Source: Melampsora larici-populina 98AG31
Taxonomy: Eukaryota; Basidiomycota; Pucciniomycetes; Pucciniales; Melampsoraceae
Direction of reading: 5' to 3'
Length of the DNA stretch: 64,000 bases
Assembly: GCF_000204055.1 (NCBI RefSeq)
Contig: NW_006768767.1
Span: forward strand, 2,885,352-2,949,351
Shown here: positions 47,994-59,800 of the stretch, piece after piece
Numbering within the stretch: the stretch's first letter is position 1
How the letters are laid out: every line of letters begins with the position of its first letter
Made by a program: the position numbers and the translations under genes
The notes under the pieces: model-generated
Database searches by the model: none
What the model saw: the letters and a program-made list of their open reading frames with translations, nothing else
What the model was told of the DNA's origin: nothing

Positions 47994-48130
47994 CGGCAAG
48001 AAAACGGTTTTCGAACCCGTTTTCCTGCCGTCACGGTTTTAAACTATTTGCGTCGTTTCTGAGACGATTTCAGATGGGACCGCACAAACACGGTTCCCAT
48101 CACTGTTTTTGGCGGTGCAAGCAAACCGCC
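47994..48130. repeat. Hairpin cluster 1 (CGGTT/AACCG type)
   Basis: Three stem-loops follow one another. 47994-48030 (CGGCAAGAAAACGG against CCGTTTTCCTGCCG) has about 14 bp. 48073-48101 pairs GATGGGACCG with CGGTTCCCATC. 48111-48130 pairs GGCGGT with ACCGCC. AACGTTCTGGAACGTTCC repeats follow at 48169-48198. Confidence 0.6.
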
Positions 48131-48214
48131 TCGGTGACCCCTGAACACAGTCCCTGGAACAAGGCCTGGAACGTTCTGGAACGTTCCTGGAACGTTCTGA
48201 GGGTACGGCGTAGA

Positions 48215-48303
48215 ATTTGCAAAAAGGGAGACTTGAACACAGGCTCAAAACCAATGAGCGCAGAGCATCCCCGAGCCTTCCACCTCTGCACCATAGGGAC
48301 CAC
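48215..48303 (-). repeat. tRNA-like segment (possible SINE head)
   Basis: On the minus strand TGGTGCAGAGGTGG resembles a Pol III A box, and GTGTTCAAGTC, about 45 nt on, resembles a B box, followed by a T-run (CCCTTTTTGC). The T arm does not pair, so it is not a functional tRNA. A tRNA-derived SINE or a decayed tRNA gene would explain it. Confidence 0.35.
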
Positions 48304-48935
48304 ACTGCCAGATCCCCTTGTGTCGAATCAATATGATTTCAAATTGTCAACCAATTCATAAAACTTAGATTCAAAAAAACAAGAAAGGTGAAAGGGGTAG
48401 GAATTGGATGAGGACTTTAAAAAATGGGGAATAGAAATTGAGTAATTGGTAAACCAAATCAGAATTTTTAGAGAGAAAGATAAGGAATCTTTTTTGGGGG
48501 AAAGTAAAGGTAGGATGAGGTACACGAAACAAGGATTCGATCCTGAGTTTGATAACCGAGTTTGATCAGTCAACGAAGTAGGTAATTGTATAACTCACAC
48601 GAAAAATGTTTTCTTGCGTGAAGAACAAAACTTGAAGATTGAAGAAATCAATATGAGCAAGGACAACATGTTTTTGGTTTGTTTTTGAAAGAAGTTCATA
48701 TACCAACATCTTAGTATTAAAAGGATACAAGATCAAGCGGATCACAACACAAGTACAATTATAAAATCTGAGTATGTAGATGTTTTTGCACGTGCTGCTT
48801 GTGAAGGACAATGCCTTTTTAAAGGTAGTGCTTTGTTCAACACATGGTGATTCAGATTGATTGTGACCTTATCGGTGGCACAATCAATCAGTGTGAGTTG
48901 AGGTGAGTTGTCTTTTTGAAACATAACTTTCATCC
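48304..48935. other. Gene-free interval between the two hairpin clusters
   Basis: AT-rich; no gene, terminal repeat or tRNA-like feature seen. Confidence 0.35.
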
Positions 48936-49152
48936 GTGACCGTTTTCATACGGTCACTGTTCATATATTGACAGTTCTCGAACAAACCGCTTCACCACCG
49001 CCTCAGCAGCCGTTCTCAAACGGTTGCTGACATGCAGCTCGTTCAAGAAGCGGTGGTGGAATGGTGTCCGAAACCGTTTCGGCGAAACCGGTTCCACACC
49101 TTCCTGGGCGGTTCTTGTGACGAAACCTTTGAAATCGTCACAGGAACCGGCC
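48936..49152. repeat. Hairpin cluster 2 (CGGTT/AACCG type)
   Basis: 48936-48957 pairs GTGACCGT with ACGGTCAC. 49003-49030 pairs TCAGCAGCCGTT with AACGGTTGCTGA (11 of 12). An outer stem may pair ACCGCTTC with GAAGCGGT. 49068-49082 pairs CCGAAA with TTTCGG inside GGTGT/ACACC. 49107-49152 pairs GGCGGTTCTTGTGACGA with TCGTCACAGGAACCGGCC. The density of stems sharing one motif is far above the surrounding DNA. Confidence 0.65.
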
Positions 49153-49603
49153 GAGGCCGAGGACCATTACCCCCTGGTGTAGCTGTTTTCATCGTCGTCG
49201 AGCGTTACGTCCGTATGCAAGAAGCGTGGCCAGACAAAAGAATTCCAAAAATAACATGTGTATGTATGGTAACATCTCCCCTGCTGGATGGCCGGGGAGT
49301 CTAAGGGAATCGTGAGAAGATGGCAGTACACTATATCTAAATCTAATCCGAGGCTTGAGCTTGGCGACTTCGGCCGGTGATAGAGGCGCGCAACTTCGCA
49401 AGTGAGTTGTAGTTATTCCGGGAGATGTATAGGAGATGTGGTTTCTTAAAATTTGGTACCAAGCACATTGTAAAATATATACTTTGCATTCAGACACGAT
49501 TTGTATGTACTGACTGCCAGATCGACTTATCAAGCTTCTATTCACTTTTCTCAATTCTTAAGCTTCTTGAATCTTTACTGTCGTTGAGGTTCCCCCCTTC
49601 AGG
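49153..49603. other. Upstream region of the velvet gene
   Basis: No exon is supported. The last 60 bases are pyrimidine-rich (CTTCTATTCACTTTTCTCAATTC, GTTCCCCCCTTC) before the ATG. Confidence 0.4.
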
Positions 49604-51142
49604 ATGAATCTTTCCCTGCCATCACCTCTTTCGACTGCTGCCTCTCGATCATCGCCTGATAGTGATTGTGCTTATCGCGCCTATCCCTCAAGCCCAACCA
49701 TGTCTCATTCACGTTCATTTGAGTCTGAATCAGTGACTCATTCGCAAACCCAGGGTGCCTCATTACATTCTTCTGGTTCCAGCGCTAATACCGCCAGCTC
49801 TTCTAAATTATTCACACTTCTCAAAGGCCAATTTGCTCATCGACAGCTGATGTGCGTTCGAACCTTAAATCTTAACACTCCGATTCGCCCTGTCACTGAC
49901 CCACGTTTTGGCTGCCTTAAGCTTCCGGGCAGAAGTAGTCCAACAACCTGAGCGATGTCGTATGTCGGGCTTTGGAGAAGTCAGTGCTTTCATCTCCAAG
50001 CAGAGCTAATGCAACCGCGTGACCATTTACTCAAAGTCTCGACTTTCGTGTGTTACCGCGCTACCATTGCGGTCTTTTGCAGAAAGACCGCCGCCCAATA
50101 GGTTGAGTTAAATCTCATCTGGATTTTAAACGCGCTCTTTGTTCTCACTGAGCGCTCTTGTGTGTCTGGGGTGTACCTCTTACTTGGAGGGGATTGCGTC
50201 CGATACACACTCAAGTATATCAGTCTATAGCAAAGCTTCTGATCATCAGGTCTTCTTTCCTAACAGATCCACCACCGGTCGTTAAATTGAGTGTAGTGGA
50301 TTCACGCGGTGGGATTGTGGCGCCTGAGTTCGTCACTATTCTCTACCCTTTGTCGACCTCGATTGTGACTGAACTGATCTCCATATGTGCCATAGAACGA
50401 TCGATGCAGATACACTATTTTGCCATGTGTCACTCCACAGTGCCGATCGGCGGGAGCCGCGTGGTTTAGTTTACAATCCATCGTCTTCTATAGTTGACCA
50501 ATTGTCATCTCCCGTTCTGAATGTGTCTGATTCGGAGTTGGAATCGTATCCCGTACGCAATTTGCTTGGGTCGTTGACCACTCAGGCGCGCCTTTTGCGC
50601 AACGAGTTTGGACAGCCTGGTAAATCCTTGAGTTTTGCGACATTTGTCCACTCTGATAGCTCATCAAATGTAATACTCTTTGTTTTGTTCAGGTGTTTAT
50701 TTCATATTTTCGGATCTCGCAGTTCGCACCGAAGGCAGCTGGACATGTCGTTTCTCAATAGTAGACCTCAATTCGTAAGTGATTCTTCAAGGTCTAATGA
50801 TGCACGCACACGACCGTTCATTAAGCTTACCAGACGTGACGTTGGTGCAATCAATATAAAGACCAGATGACAATCTTGATGGAGATATGCCGGAATTAGT
50901 ATCCACTTTCAGTGAGCCTTTTCACGTCTCTCCCGCTAAAACATTCAGGGGAATGTTGGACTCTACTCCCCTCACAAAGGCATTTTCGAATCAAGGTGAG
51001 CAAGAGCATAATTACTTCCTAGAATGCTGGCTCCTTGTTCCGAATTTCTAATGTCCCGCCTTTCTATCTGTTTAAAATAGGAGTGAAGCTCATTCTTCGC
51101 AACGTCGGTTGTTCCAATAGCGATGAGGCACCATCTTCTTAA
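49604..51142 (+). CDS. Velvet-domain transcription factor
   Basis: Eight exons: 49604-49851, 49922-49979, 50083-50101, 50267-50308, 50410-50619, 50693-50774, 50862-50995, 51081-51142 (TAA); 284 residues. Exon 3 is only 19 nt. A Ser-rich N-terminal tail covers about residues 1-70. The velvet domain is then spelled across the exons: RAEVVQQPERCRMSGFGEKD, then RRPIDPPPVVKLSVVD, DTLFCHVSLHS, NLLGSLTTQ, GQPGVYFIFSDLAVRTEGSW, FHVSPAKTFRGMLDSTPLTK and GVKLILR. These match the fungal VeA/VelB/VosA fold, where FSDLAVR and the PFHV-xAKxFxGMxxST block are diagnostic. Velvet proteins form dimers in the nucleus that couple light and development to sporulation and secondary metabolism. The exon 4-5 join (donor GTGGGA at 50309) is the least certain. 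Which subfamily it belongs to is not clear; the short tail fits VosA/VelB better than VeA. Confidence 0.87.
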
Positions 51143-53934
51143 TTTTTCTCAAATTGGTTCAAACACGCATTTTTTTTGCTCGAGGTTATGATTTGTTATT
51201 CCGAAAAAGCATTTCTGACATAGGATGTGGCCGTACATAATGTTTCATAGTGTAATAATCTGTAAAGTCGTGATTGATAAATTTTCTCTGTTTCTGCAAA
51301 AATGCATTGTTTTCTCAAGTCGCATCAGCTCCAGATAGAGATGGAGTCCAAAGCTTTTCATATGAGTTCTAACACTGTGTCATCACACCGTGTATGTATT
51401 TGTGTAGCATGTTGATGTGCACACACAAAAGACTTTTTGTAGAGGCAAGACGACTGAACCCTCAAACAAGTCTTCAGTACACAAGGCAGATTTATTTTGT
51501 TGAGGTGCGCTCAGACGGTGAGATTTCAAGACATGGGAAGGTTGATTGTGTCCAGACATTGATTTTGAATAACAGTTGTACCCCAAGCACACATTTGTGC
51601 CCCCTTTGTGACAAAATACCTTCTCCCTGATCAGCCAAAGAGCATGCCTGTGAATCCAGGCAGAGGCCTGTGTCACATGTGTTTCACTTTTTATAATCTT
51701 GAGGTTTTCAGATCTTTGATATGCAGTCCACTCTGCTTGAGGCAAATATCTCCAAAGCCCTCATGGAAGCAGTCTCACAGAAAGAACTTGATGTTAGCTG
51801 TAGCCTGTTGGATCAAGCCCTAAGAGGGCTCCCTCAAGGGAGACAAGTTCAAAATCATGACCGTTGTTGTTTCTTTTTTGAGTATAAGACAATCAAGGAT
51901 AAAGCTACAAGGGGCTCTGAACAAATGTGAATGCAAATAATAGTTCAGCCAGCCCTCAAACAACCCAAACCCCAAAATGTGATCCAACTGAAAACAATCC
52001 TGTCAAATTGTATTGCTTTCTAAACTGTTTCTGTGTCTATACTTCAATTTCCTGGGGATGAAAGTTTCTTGTTTCAAGTTTTTGATAGAAAAATCCAATT
52101 TAATTGATTGGTTCCTCAGCTGGGTTTCATGTCTCAGCTACTTCTGATGCAATAGAATAAAAGTTCACTTGGATAAAGCTCTATAGCACTTGTACTGGAT
52201 GAAGTAATCACCAGTGAACAGCTTCTTCAATAGCATCTTTCATATATTCTTGCATTAAACCATGCAAGAATTGAGTGTGATGAAGATAAGCCACCAAAAC
52301 ACTGAATGCTTTCTATATGGGATTGAAACCTGTGGATAAGGTGAAAGGTACATCAAGCGGGTTCCACGCTCTTCACACAGCTCCTCAATTTTCCCTCTGT
52401 GATGAACACAAGCATTGGCACTGGTCGGAACTGAATTTTGAGGTGGATATGGAGTCATTTTTGGAAATTGAGAAAGACACTACTAGCTAGTCAGCAGGTG
52501 ATGATAAATCAAAAATGTTCAGATAGACTACCAGGTTGAATTTGAGGAAAGTGCATTCCCCCACAACTTTGCTTTTGGGGTGTGTTATAATATCCTTGGC
52601 GGCTTCAAAAGATCAATCATGATTATGCCAAATCAAACAACTCTCAATGTATGCATACAATGGGGTGAGAAAACATCAATGGTTGAGTGGACCTGAAAAT
52701 TGAAGAAAGGTTGTATTGGACCGTTCTTGCAAGATCAAATTGCCAATCAATGAAACTTTTTGTGCTAATTTTCTCTCTCAAAGGGGTGTTCAGGCTTGCA
52801 CAGTACTCTCAATCAGAACAAGATCAAAAACATTCATTTTTTGTTGACACCTCTCTGTGTGTGCACATTGAGGTGCCACACAACTACAGCCACAGTGTCA
52901 GATGCTTTGGAATATGAACTCGTCCATCCATATGCAATTTGTGATACAAGAAAGGACCCAAATTGAATGTATTGTTCATTGTTTTGGGGGAGAACTATGA
53001 CAGAAGAAAACTCCAACCAAATATGCACTGCAATTGGAGCAAAAAAATTCGTTGATAGCAATGTGACTTTGAGAGAAATCCGGATAGGAGAGAAATCAGG
53101 ACTAGTCCAGCAGTTTGCTGCAGTGGAGATTGAGCCAAGTACCCTTGAAACCTCTCCAGACTGACATATGAGGGTATAAGGGTACAAAAAGGGCAGTTTG
53201 GCAATTTCAAAACAAAAAAGCAGGTCTGAGAGAAATTCACAAGTGCTCTTTTTGAGCAATGGAGCAACTTTTGTTTTCAAACAAAGAAAAATAATCTGAG
53301 TCAAGGGAACGATGCACAGGAAGCGGAACTATCACATACTGCAAGCACACAGAACCACACAAGTGCATCAAGATGTTTTGATTGTGAACCTTTTGCTACC
53401 ACTCAAAGTCCATTGCCTCTACCACCAAGAATCACAACAATAGGTGTTAGTCCCCTTCAGGCGTACACCCTTCTTGTTTTTTCTTGGTACGCCTCAAAGG
53501 TGGACTTTTAGTGTACCTAGTACCTTACCTAGCCTGAATGAAACTAATCCACCCTTGAAACCATGTTCTCACGGCTCTCTCAACATGCCACTCTATGAAA
53601 ACGGACACCCCAAGGATGATTCATTTTGTATTAAAGGAGCTCCAGCTGATCAACTTGTGAGTCAACAAGAGTAGAAAGCTTCAAGCTTAGATCATCACAC
53701 TTACATCCTTGCAAGCATTCTAGATCAAGAGTCAATAATTTTTGAAAGGAAAAAAATGAAAAATCTTAACGTATCTGGAAAGCTCATTAATCAAAATTAT
53801 TTATTGTATCTACCGTCAATCTACATTCAGACTCATCACATCAATAAACATTATTACAATCCCTCTTGCTAAACCAGTGTTAAAACAGACAAACAAATTA
53901 AATTAAATATGATCAATATCACTTCATGAATATT
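51143..53934. other. Gene-free interval
   Basis: No exon chain is supported. Bases 51380-51490 match the diverged repeat seen near 2300-2420. A 156-codon minus-strand frame (52834-53304) has no signal of a protein family and is probably chance or transposon remnant. Confidence 0.4.
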
Positions 53935-56433
53935 TCAATTGTCTTTTACCATCAATTTCCTAAAAGGTTTCATAAGTTGCCAATGTACAATCGATTCACC
54001 CAATCCCAAAAGATCAACTTGATTTAAATCTTTACCAACAATCACTTTACTCATCCTAACAATTCCAACTCTTGAAGCTTCTTTTAAATACTCATTAAAA
54101 TCTCCTACCATTAAATCCTCATCATTTAAACTTTTTGTAAAATTATCTTCAATGATTTCTTTTGTTAACTTTTGCCAAACTGGTTTTAAATCTTTTTCTT
54201 TTCTCTCTTGGCCAATTGAAATTAATGTTTTGATTAATCTTTGAAAGTTTTCTCTTACAATTTTACATGTAATGATTTCAGGATTTTGATCATATATACA
54301 ATCACACCCTTTAAGATCCTGTTATATAAATACAAAAACGTAATCAAAAAATAGAAACCGAATCCTCAATCAAACTGAGATCAAACTGGGATCATAAGAA
54401 AAAATTCTTTTGATTTCACTTACATTAAGATCATCCAAGAAATGAACCATAACAGATCCCGAATAAAATGTACTATTACTTCCATGTACCCCACCTTTAA
54501 AAAACTTATAACCCAATTCTTTTTGAAAATTAAATTCGTATTCAATAATAATAAATCGATGATTTGAATTTCCATGATTAAATTTTTCACCAATATAATT
54601 CCGTTTTGATTTTGAAACGAAATCCCATAAACTTTTTGGATACCCACGTGAATTCAGATCACACCAAATCCTCAATGGTTGTGGTAATTTAAGATCCGAT
54701 TTTGATTCTGGTTTAATTGATTTGATTTTCTTTTTAGGATCTTCACCTGTTTTGACAAATTTAATCAATTCTTCGATACTTGATTCTTCATTTAAATGTG
54801 TTAAGATAAGAAGCCGATCTTCTTTCTTTCCAATTTCTGATCGATTCATTTCTTCATCATAATCAAGATGATCCAGGGAGAATGATGTAGACTGTGGCAG
54901 ATTTTGAATGCGTGAAGGAGTATTAGATTTGTTCTGTTCATCAAGAGATAAGTTGATGAGATCTTGATCAGTGTTCACTTGCTGAGCTTGTATATATTCT
55001 ATTTCTTCATCAAGTTCGTCATTGTGACCGAGTGATGATGAATTCGAGCATGCAAGAGTGTGAGCGCTTGAAGGGGTATGCGATTGAATCTGTCTTTCAG
55101 TAGACATATCTATGTGATCTCTATCAATGCCTGCTAACTGATCTTCGAGTTCATCATAAGGTACAAGGTCGATATCGCAGGACTCCGAGTTAGGATGAGA
55201 TGAGGCTTGATTTATTGAACTTGGTCTAGATTGTGGCTTTTCCTCAAGAAGTATAATTGAATCAGAGAGATCGTGATCAGAATCATTGTTATGGTCTTCT
55301 TGTCTAGCAGGTGTTTCCAAATTACAGGGTCTCTGATTATCAATAGGTAAGTCAGGTTCAATATCCTCCATACTTGAATCTGATCCAAGATCAAGTATAA
55401 CAGGTCTTTTCGGTTCCTTCTTTCCTTCCTTGGTAGTCATCATTATTGGCTTGACATCCTCTTCAAGTAGTTCATGTCTGATTTGGTTAATATATTGGGG
55501 TTGTAGTTGATCATCTTCTATGGTCCTACTGGATGATGATCGAGTTTGAAGACGTCCAAGTGATTCATGATCTAGACGAGTTCTTTGAGATATATCTTGA
55601 CTGTCAGAAGTAGATGAAAGGTCAAGAGAAGCAGATCTAGTCTGACTGTTTTGATGATATTGAGTACTTTCTTCCCCCTCAAGATCAGGAAGAAAACGAG
55701 GTAACCTTGAGGTTTTAGATATCAATTGTGTTTTCTTCATACATTTAGATAAAATTGGTTTTACATCAATTTCTTCAATTTGAGGAAACTCAAAGCTTGT
55801 TTGATGAGTGATTTGATTTACATAAAACTCTCTCCCTAGTCTATCAATTTCTTTTATCCAACCATCAGGTAAAGAACGCTCTAGCGATGAAGATTCATCA
55901 GTTTGTGAAGTTTGTAATGAATTAATTCCAACAGATTCAAAAAGTCGATGTAGCCAAGGTTTAGATGACTGATTTGGCTCCTCGCGGTTAGACTTTCTTT
56001 GTTTACTGTTTCTTTCATCGGTTAGACTCGATGGGCTTCTGGGTCTCTTTAAATTATCATTTTGAGTCTTCTTCCTTGTATTTATGGGTGCTGGTGGAAG
56101 CGTCTTTGCAGATTTATCTCGTAGATTCGCAAGATATGTTGACTGTGATACGTTTCCTTCTACATTCAAGCTTAGTTGCTTGTTGGATTGACATGTAGAT
56201 TGAGTTTGTTTGAGTTTTCTTGAACGTTTATCATTGGATGAATTTTTTGAGACTGATTGTGTTGAATGCTTTTGGACATGAATTGAATCTGATGAAGTAT
56301 GGTTTTGAGAATCAAGTTGTTCCTCATTTTGCGATGCAAATCCTCCTAATGATCTTAACCATGATGGAAGATTCATTTTCGAGTTTATCAAGTTGTGATA
56401 TGTATATAAGAAACTTTTTCGATTTGATATCAA
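53935..56433 (-). CDS. WW-domain protein, otherwise unknown
   Basis: Two minus-strand exons: 56433-54424 and 54318-53935 (TGA), joined in phase 0 (GTAAGT...TATAACAG); 797 residues. An internal Met at 56376 (MNLPSWLRSLGGF) may be the real start, giving 778. A single WW domain lies at about residues 188-220 (LPDGWIKEIDRLGREFYVNQ followed by a TSFEFP ending); the second Trp is replaced by Phe, which occurs in some WW domains. Residues 240-560 are Ser/Asp/Glu-rich and look disordered, with many SxE/DE and KPI sites. The C-terminal 200 residues are ordered and more basic, with RIWCDLNSRGYPKSLWDF, a hydrophobic FIIIEYEFNFQKELGYKFFK and, in exon 2, a helical VWQKLTKEIIED part. I do not recognise this C-terminal domain. 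WW domains bind Pro-rich ligands. The gene is divergent from the tomosyn-type gene. Confidence 0.75.
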
Positions 56434-56893
56434 GTTTCATGGAACATCAAGATAGAAAGTTGACCATCGTTCCTGGTGATTCTAACTTGGTAATTTTGAA
56501 AGTGATACTTTGAATGAATGAAAGTTGATGAGGACTATGAAACGAGTGTTGAGTTCAAACTTTAAATCGTGATACTGTTTCTTTTTATCGATCAAAGGGA
56601 AAATCAAGATTCATGTGAATAGCCAAAACATCATATCTGTATTGATCACGTTTTATGGCTTTAGTCAGGTAGTGCAGAGTCTAATCACAAGTCATCATCG
56701 ACGGTCAACGGTCATGAAGTCATGAATGAATCCATCTCATCTCATCCATCTCATCTCATCCATCTCCATGGTCAAGAAGAAAGAAACTCAATCAACTAAC
56801 AACACAAGAACCAAAGAACTAATCAAAAGTATATAAACATCATCCATCATCATCCAATTCATATCATATATTCACCTTAAATTATTATTCATC
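56434..56893. promoter_or_regulatory. Shared divergent promoter region
   Basis: About 460 bp separate the starts of the WW-protein gene (minus) and the tomosyn-type gene (plus). The stretch contains a CATCTCATCTCATC microsatellite (56731-56764). A TATAAA-containing segment (AGTATATAAACATC) lies at about 56829, 65 bp before the plus-strand ATG. Confidence 0.5.
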
Positions 56894-59800
56894 ATGGATT
56901 TCATCAAGGCTCAACTTAACAAACATCATCATCAATCAAATCAAGCCTTTCAATCTTTGTCTTGGTCTGAGTCATTCTCAAAGAATACTAGAGATTTGTT
57001 CTCAGTGGCGAAGTCATTCGAGTTCGGTTTACCTAAAATTGTAAATCAAAATCAAAATATCATATCTTTCAAAGTTCATTATCCGTCAATTTAACTCATT
57101 TCTTTGTTCGGTGAACTTCAGACTTCCATGTGCCATGACTCTCTACAATCTTTGTTGGCTGTTGGAACTGCCGCTGGATCCATTCATGTTTGGGGTGCAC
57201 CTGGTGTGTATCTCACTTGGAAAAACAGACCGGCTCATGAGATCAAACATATCTCCTTCAAACCCGGTTCTTCACTCATCTTTTGTATAGGTACATTTGC
57301 TCTCTTGATATCTTTCAAATTGAAGTTTGATCTGACTCAACTTTCTCTTATTTCACAGATATCAAAGATACTTTATACGTCTATAATTTGGCTGTTATTC
57401 AAGATGGGGTTCCATTTCGTCAATCTACTCACTCGATCAGATCTATCGTCATGTCTGCTATAATTCATATGATCAACACTCTTTCAATTGGGCAGCATCT
57501 GATGCGGATCATCTCTTCTTTTCAGGTGTTTTGCAGTGTCCCCCGCTCATTCTCATCTCTTCCTGGGTCTCAAAGATGGAACAGTGGATTGTTTTGATCT
57601 CGATAGAGGTGTCACATCTCCTTATCGGTACATCTGGTTCAAATCTTTCAATTTTCAACTTCTGATCTCACTCAACTTCTGTCACTCTCATTTGATCCTC
57701 TCGATCATTATTTCACAGAATTCGAAATCTCTGGCTTGAGCACGATGAAATGTTGAGGCGAAGTGGCGTACCGGATGCACCTAGTCGGAGACACATGTAA
57801 GTACTATCAGCTCTTGCAGCCTAGCTGTATATAGGTCTTGAAGGGACAGAATCAGCTCATTTCTTGATTCTATTATTCTAGTCCAGTCTGTACCGACCTA
57901 AAGTGTCATCCGCTAGACCTCAATCTACTCCTCATAGCTCATGAAGGCGGAATCACTCTTTACGATCTAAAACAACAATCTGCGATAAGATCATACGAAT
58001 TAGTCATTCCACCAGGCGCAATTGGTTCAACCAGGAACTCAAATAGTCCATTGATCTTCGAAGAACGCAGACCCAGTGTCACATGTTTAGCTTTTCGTCC
58101 AGATGGAGAGATGTTTGTATCAGGTCATTTGGATGGATGTCTAGCTTTTTGGTCACTTCATGATGGCGATGTTCCCATCTTGGTCCGTACAATGGAGCGA
58201 GAAGATGCCTTAGTATTTGACTGGGGTGAGACTGAGTCTAAAGTCGACCAGAAACCTTCCAACTCTCGATTAACACCCGAAGAGCCGACCAGGGAGCCAA
58301 TCTTTCGGATTGCTTGGAGCTCATTTCCTTCTGAATCCAACTCATCAGGCCTCAGCAAGAACCCTATCTTCTCTGTCGACAATTTAGACACTAGCGATCA
58401 GCCTAGATCTTCAAAGGATGGAACTCTCTTGACTGTTCTAGGCGGCCTCATGTCAGGCGATCCGGTGGGGGTCCATGTGTTTCACCTTCCAGCTTATCAC
58501 TCTGCAAATATCACGAAAGAGATGACACCTGAACTTCGCGAGTCACTTCGAGCATCCACATCGCCATCTGGTCATTCTATTTATTTGACTTCAGAGACCC
58601 CAGAGGATTTCCTTTTGATACCACGAAGCAATCCTTACTTCGATGGCTCACATGATCCGATCAGTATCATCATCAACTGTACCGCCCAGATTGATGTACC
58701 TCCTCGTTTTTCTACTGGCATACCGTCAACGGATCACTCTGGAGTTGATTCTAAACCCTCCGTCTCAGATCGTTCTCTTCGCGCCTTTACATTCCCTCCC
58801 AGCCTAAAACATGAACCTAGGGAGCTCCAGCTACCTGGGACCTTCGATTGGATCGGATCAAACACCGTTATTGCTTGCGAAGTATTTGAGCTGCCAGAGA
58901 CTGCATACCATAAATTGCTAGAGCCTACTCCCGACTCCAGTTTAGGTCGGAATGACGTGGCAAGATTACCTCTGAATGGAGGAAAAGCAGGTATCTCACC
59001 AGCTTTTAGATCAGATCATGCCACTTCATCAGAATTGATCACTGAATTTCAGCAAAAGTTCCGAATCATGGTCACCGTTCATATGAACAAGAAGATTAGG
59101 TTTTGGGACTTTAGTATGGGATTACTCTTGCCTATCAATCCGTCCAATCGGTCTTCAACCGACGCTATCTATTCTACCCCGGGAAAGTTAAAAACCGAGT
59201 TTCCAGCCAGGTTGGACCATCTTACCATTGACTTGAATATTTTCCTAGATCAGACCTCAAACCTCTATCCTCGTCAACATTTGGATCAACCTGTTCGAGT
59301 CTTCCTCAGTACAGAAAGTTTAGATCTTGTTCTCACCTTTCCTGATCATCAAATTTTGGTTTATTCGTTCCATCAAGCCAAATACATTTCTCCTCAAAAG
59401 ACAAATATCGCCTCAGATCCTACTCAATTCACCTTGTCAACAGGAGATCCTACCTCCGCTATCCTGGTTGATGGGCACGAGTTAGATTCAAAGACGACAA
59501 CCTCTGATGAACCGCAGGGCGCAGTGGAAGCTGCTGAACCGCAGGTCTCATCAGAAGCTGCGCAACTGAAGACTGTCATGGAGGATTCAGAAAAAGACAT
59601 TTCGAAACTAAAGGTCTCCCTTCCCCCAATCGATACTGATGTTACTACCGATCCAAAGCCCCAGGAAGCCACACCAAGTACTCCTGTCGGTAAAACTGCT
59701 CCACCTCCGCCTCGCCCACCTCGCTCAGGTAGACGGGTGGTATCTACCAGCTGTACACGTTCAAATACACCAGAAATAACAGCAAATGTCTCGAATACAG

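Noticed and set aside
48215..48303. Functional tRNA on the minus strand
   Set aside because: A/B-box-like motifs exist but the T stem and acceptor stem do not pair, so only a tRNA-like element is claimed.
52834..53304. 156-residue minus-strand open frame
   Set aside because: No domain, splice partner or conserved motif; composition fits translated AT-rich intergenic or transposon DNA.
56731..56764. CRISPR-like or regulatory array in CATCTCATC repeats
   Set aside because: It is a simple microsatellite with no spacers, in a eukaryotic genome.
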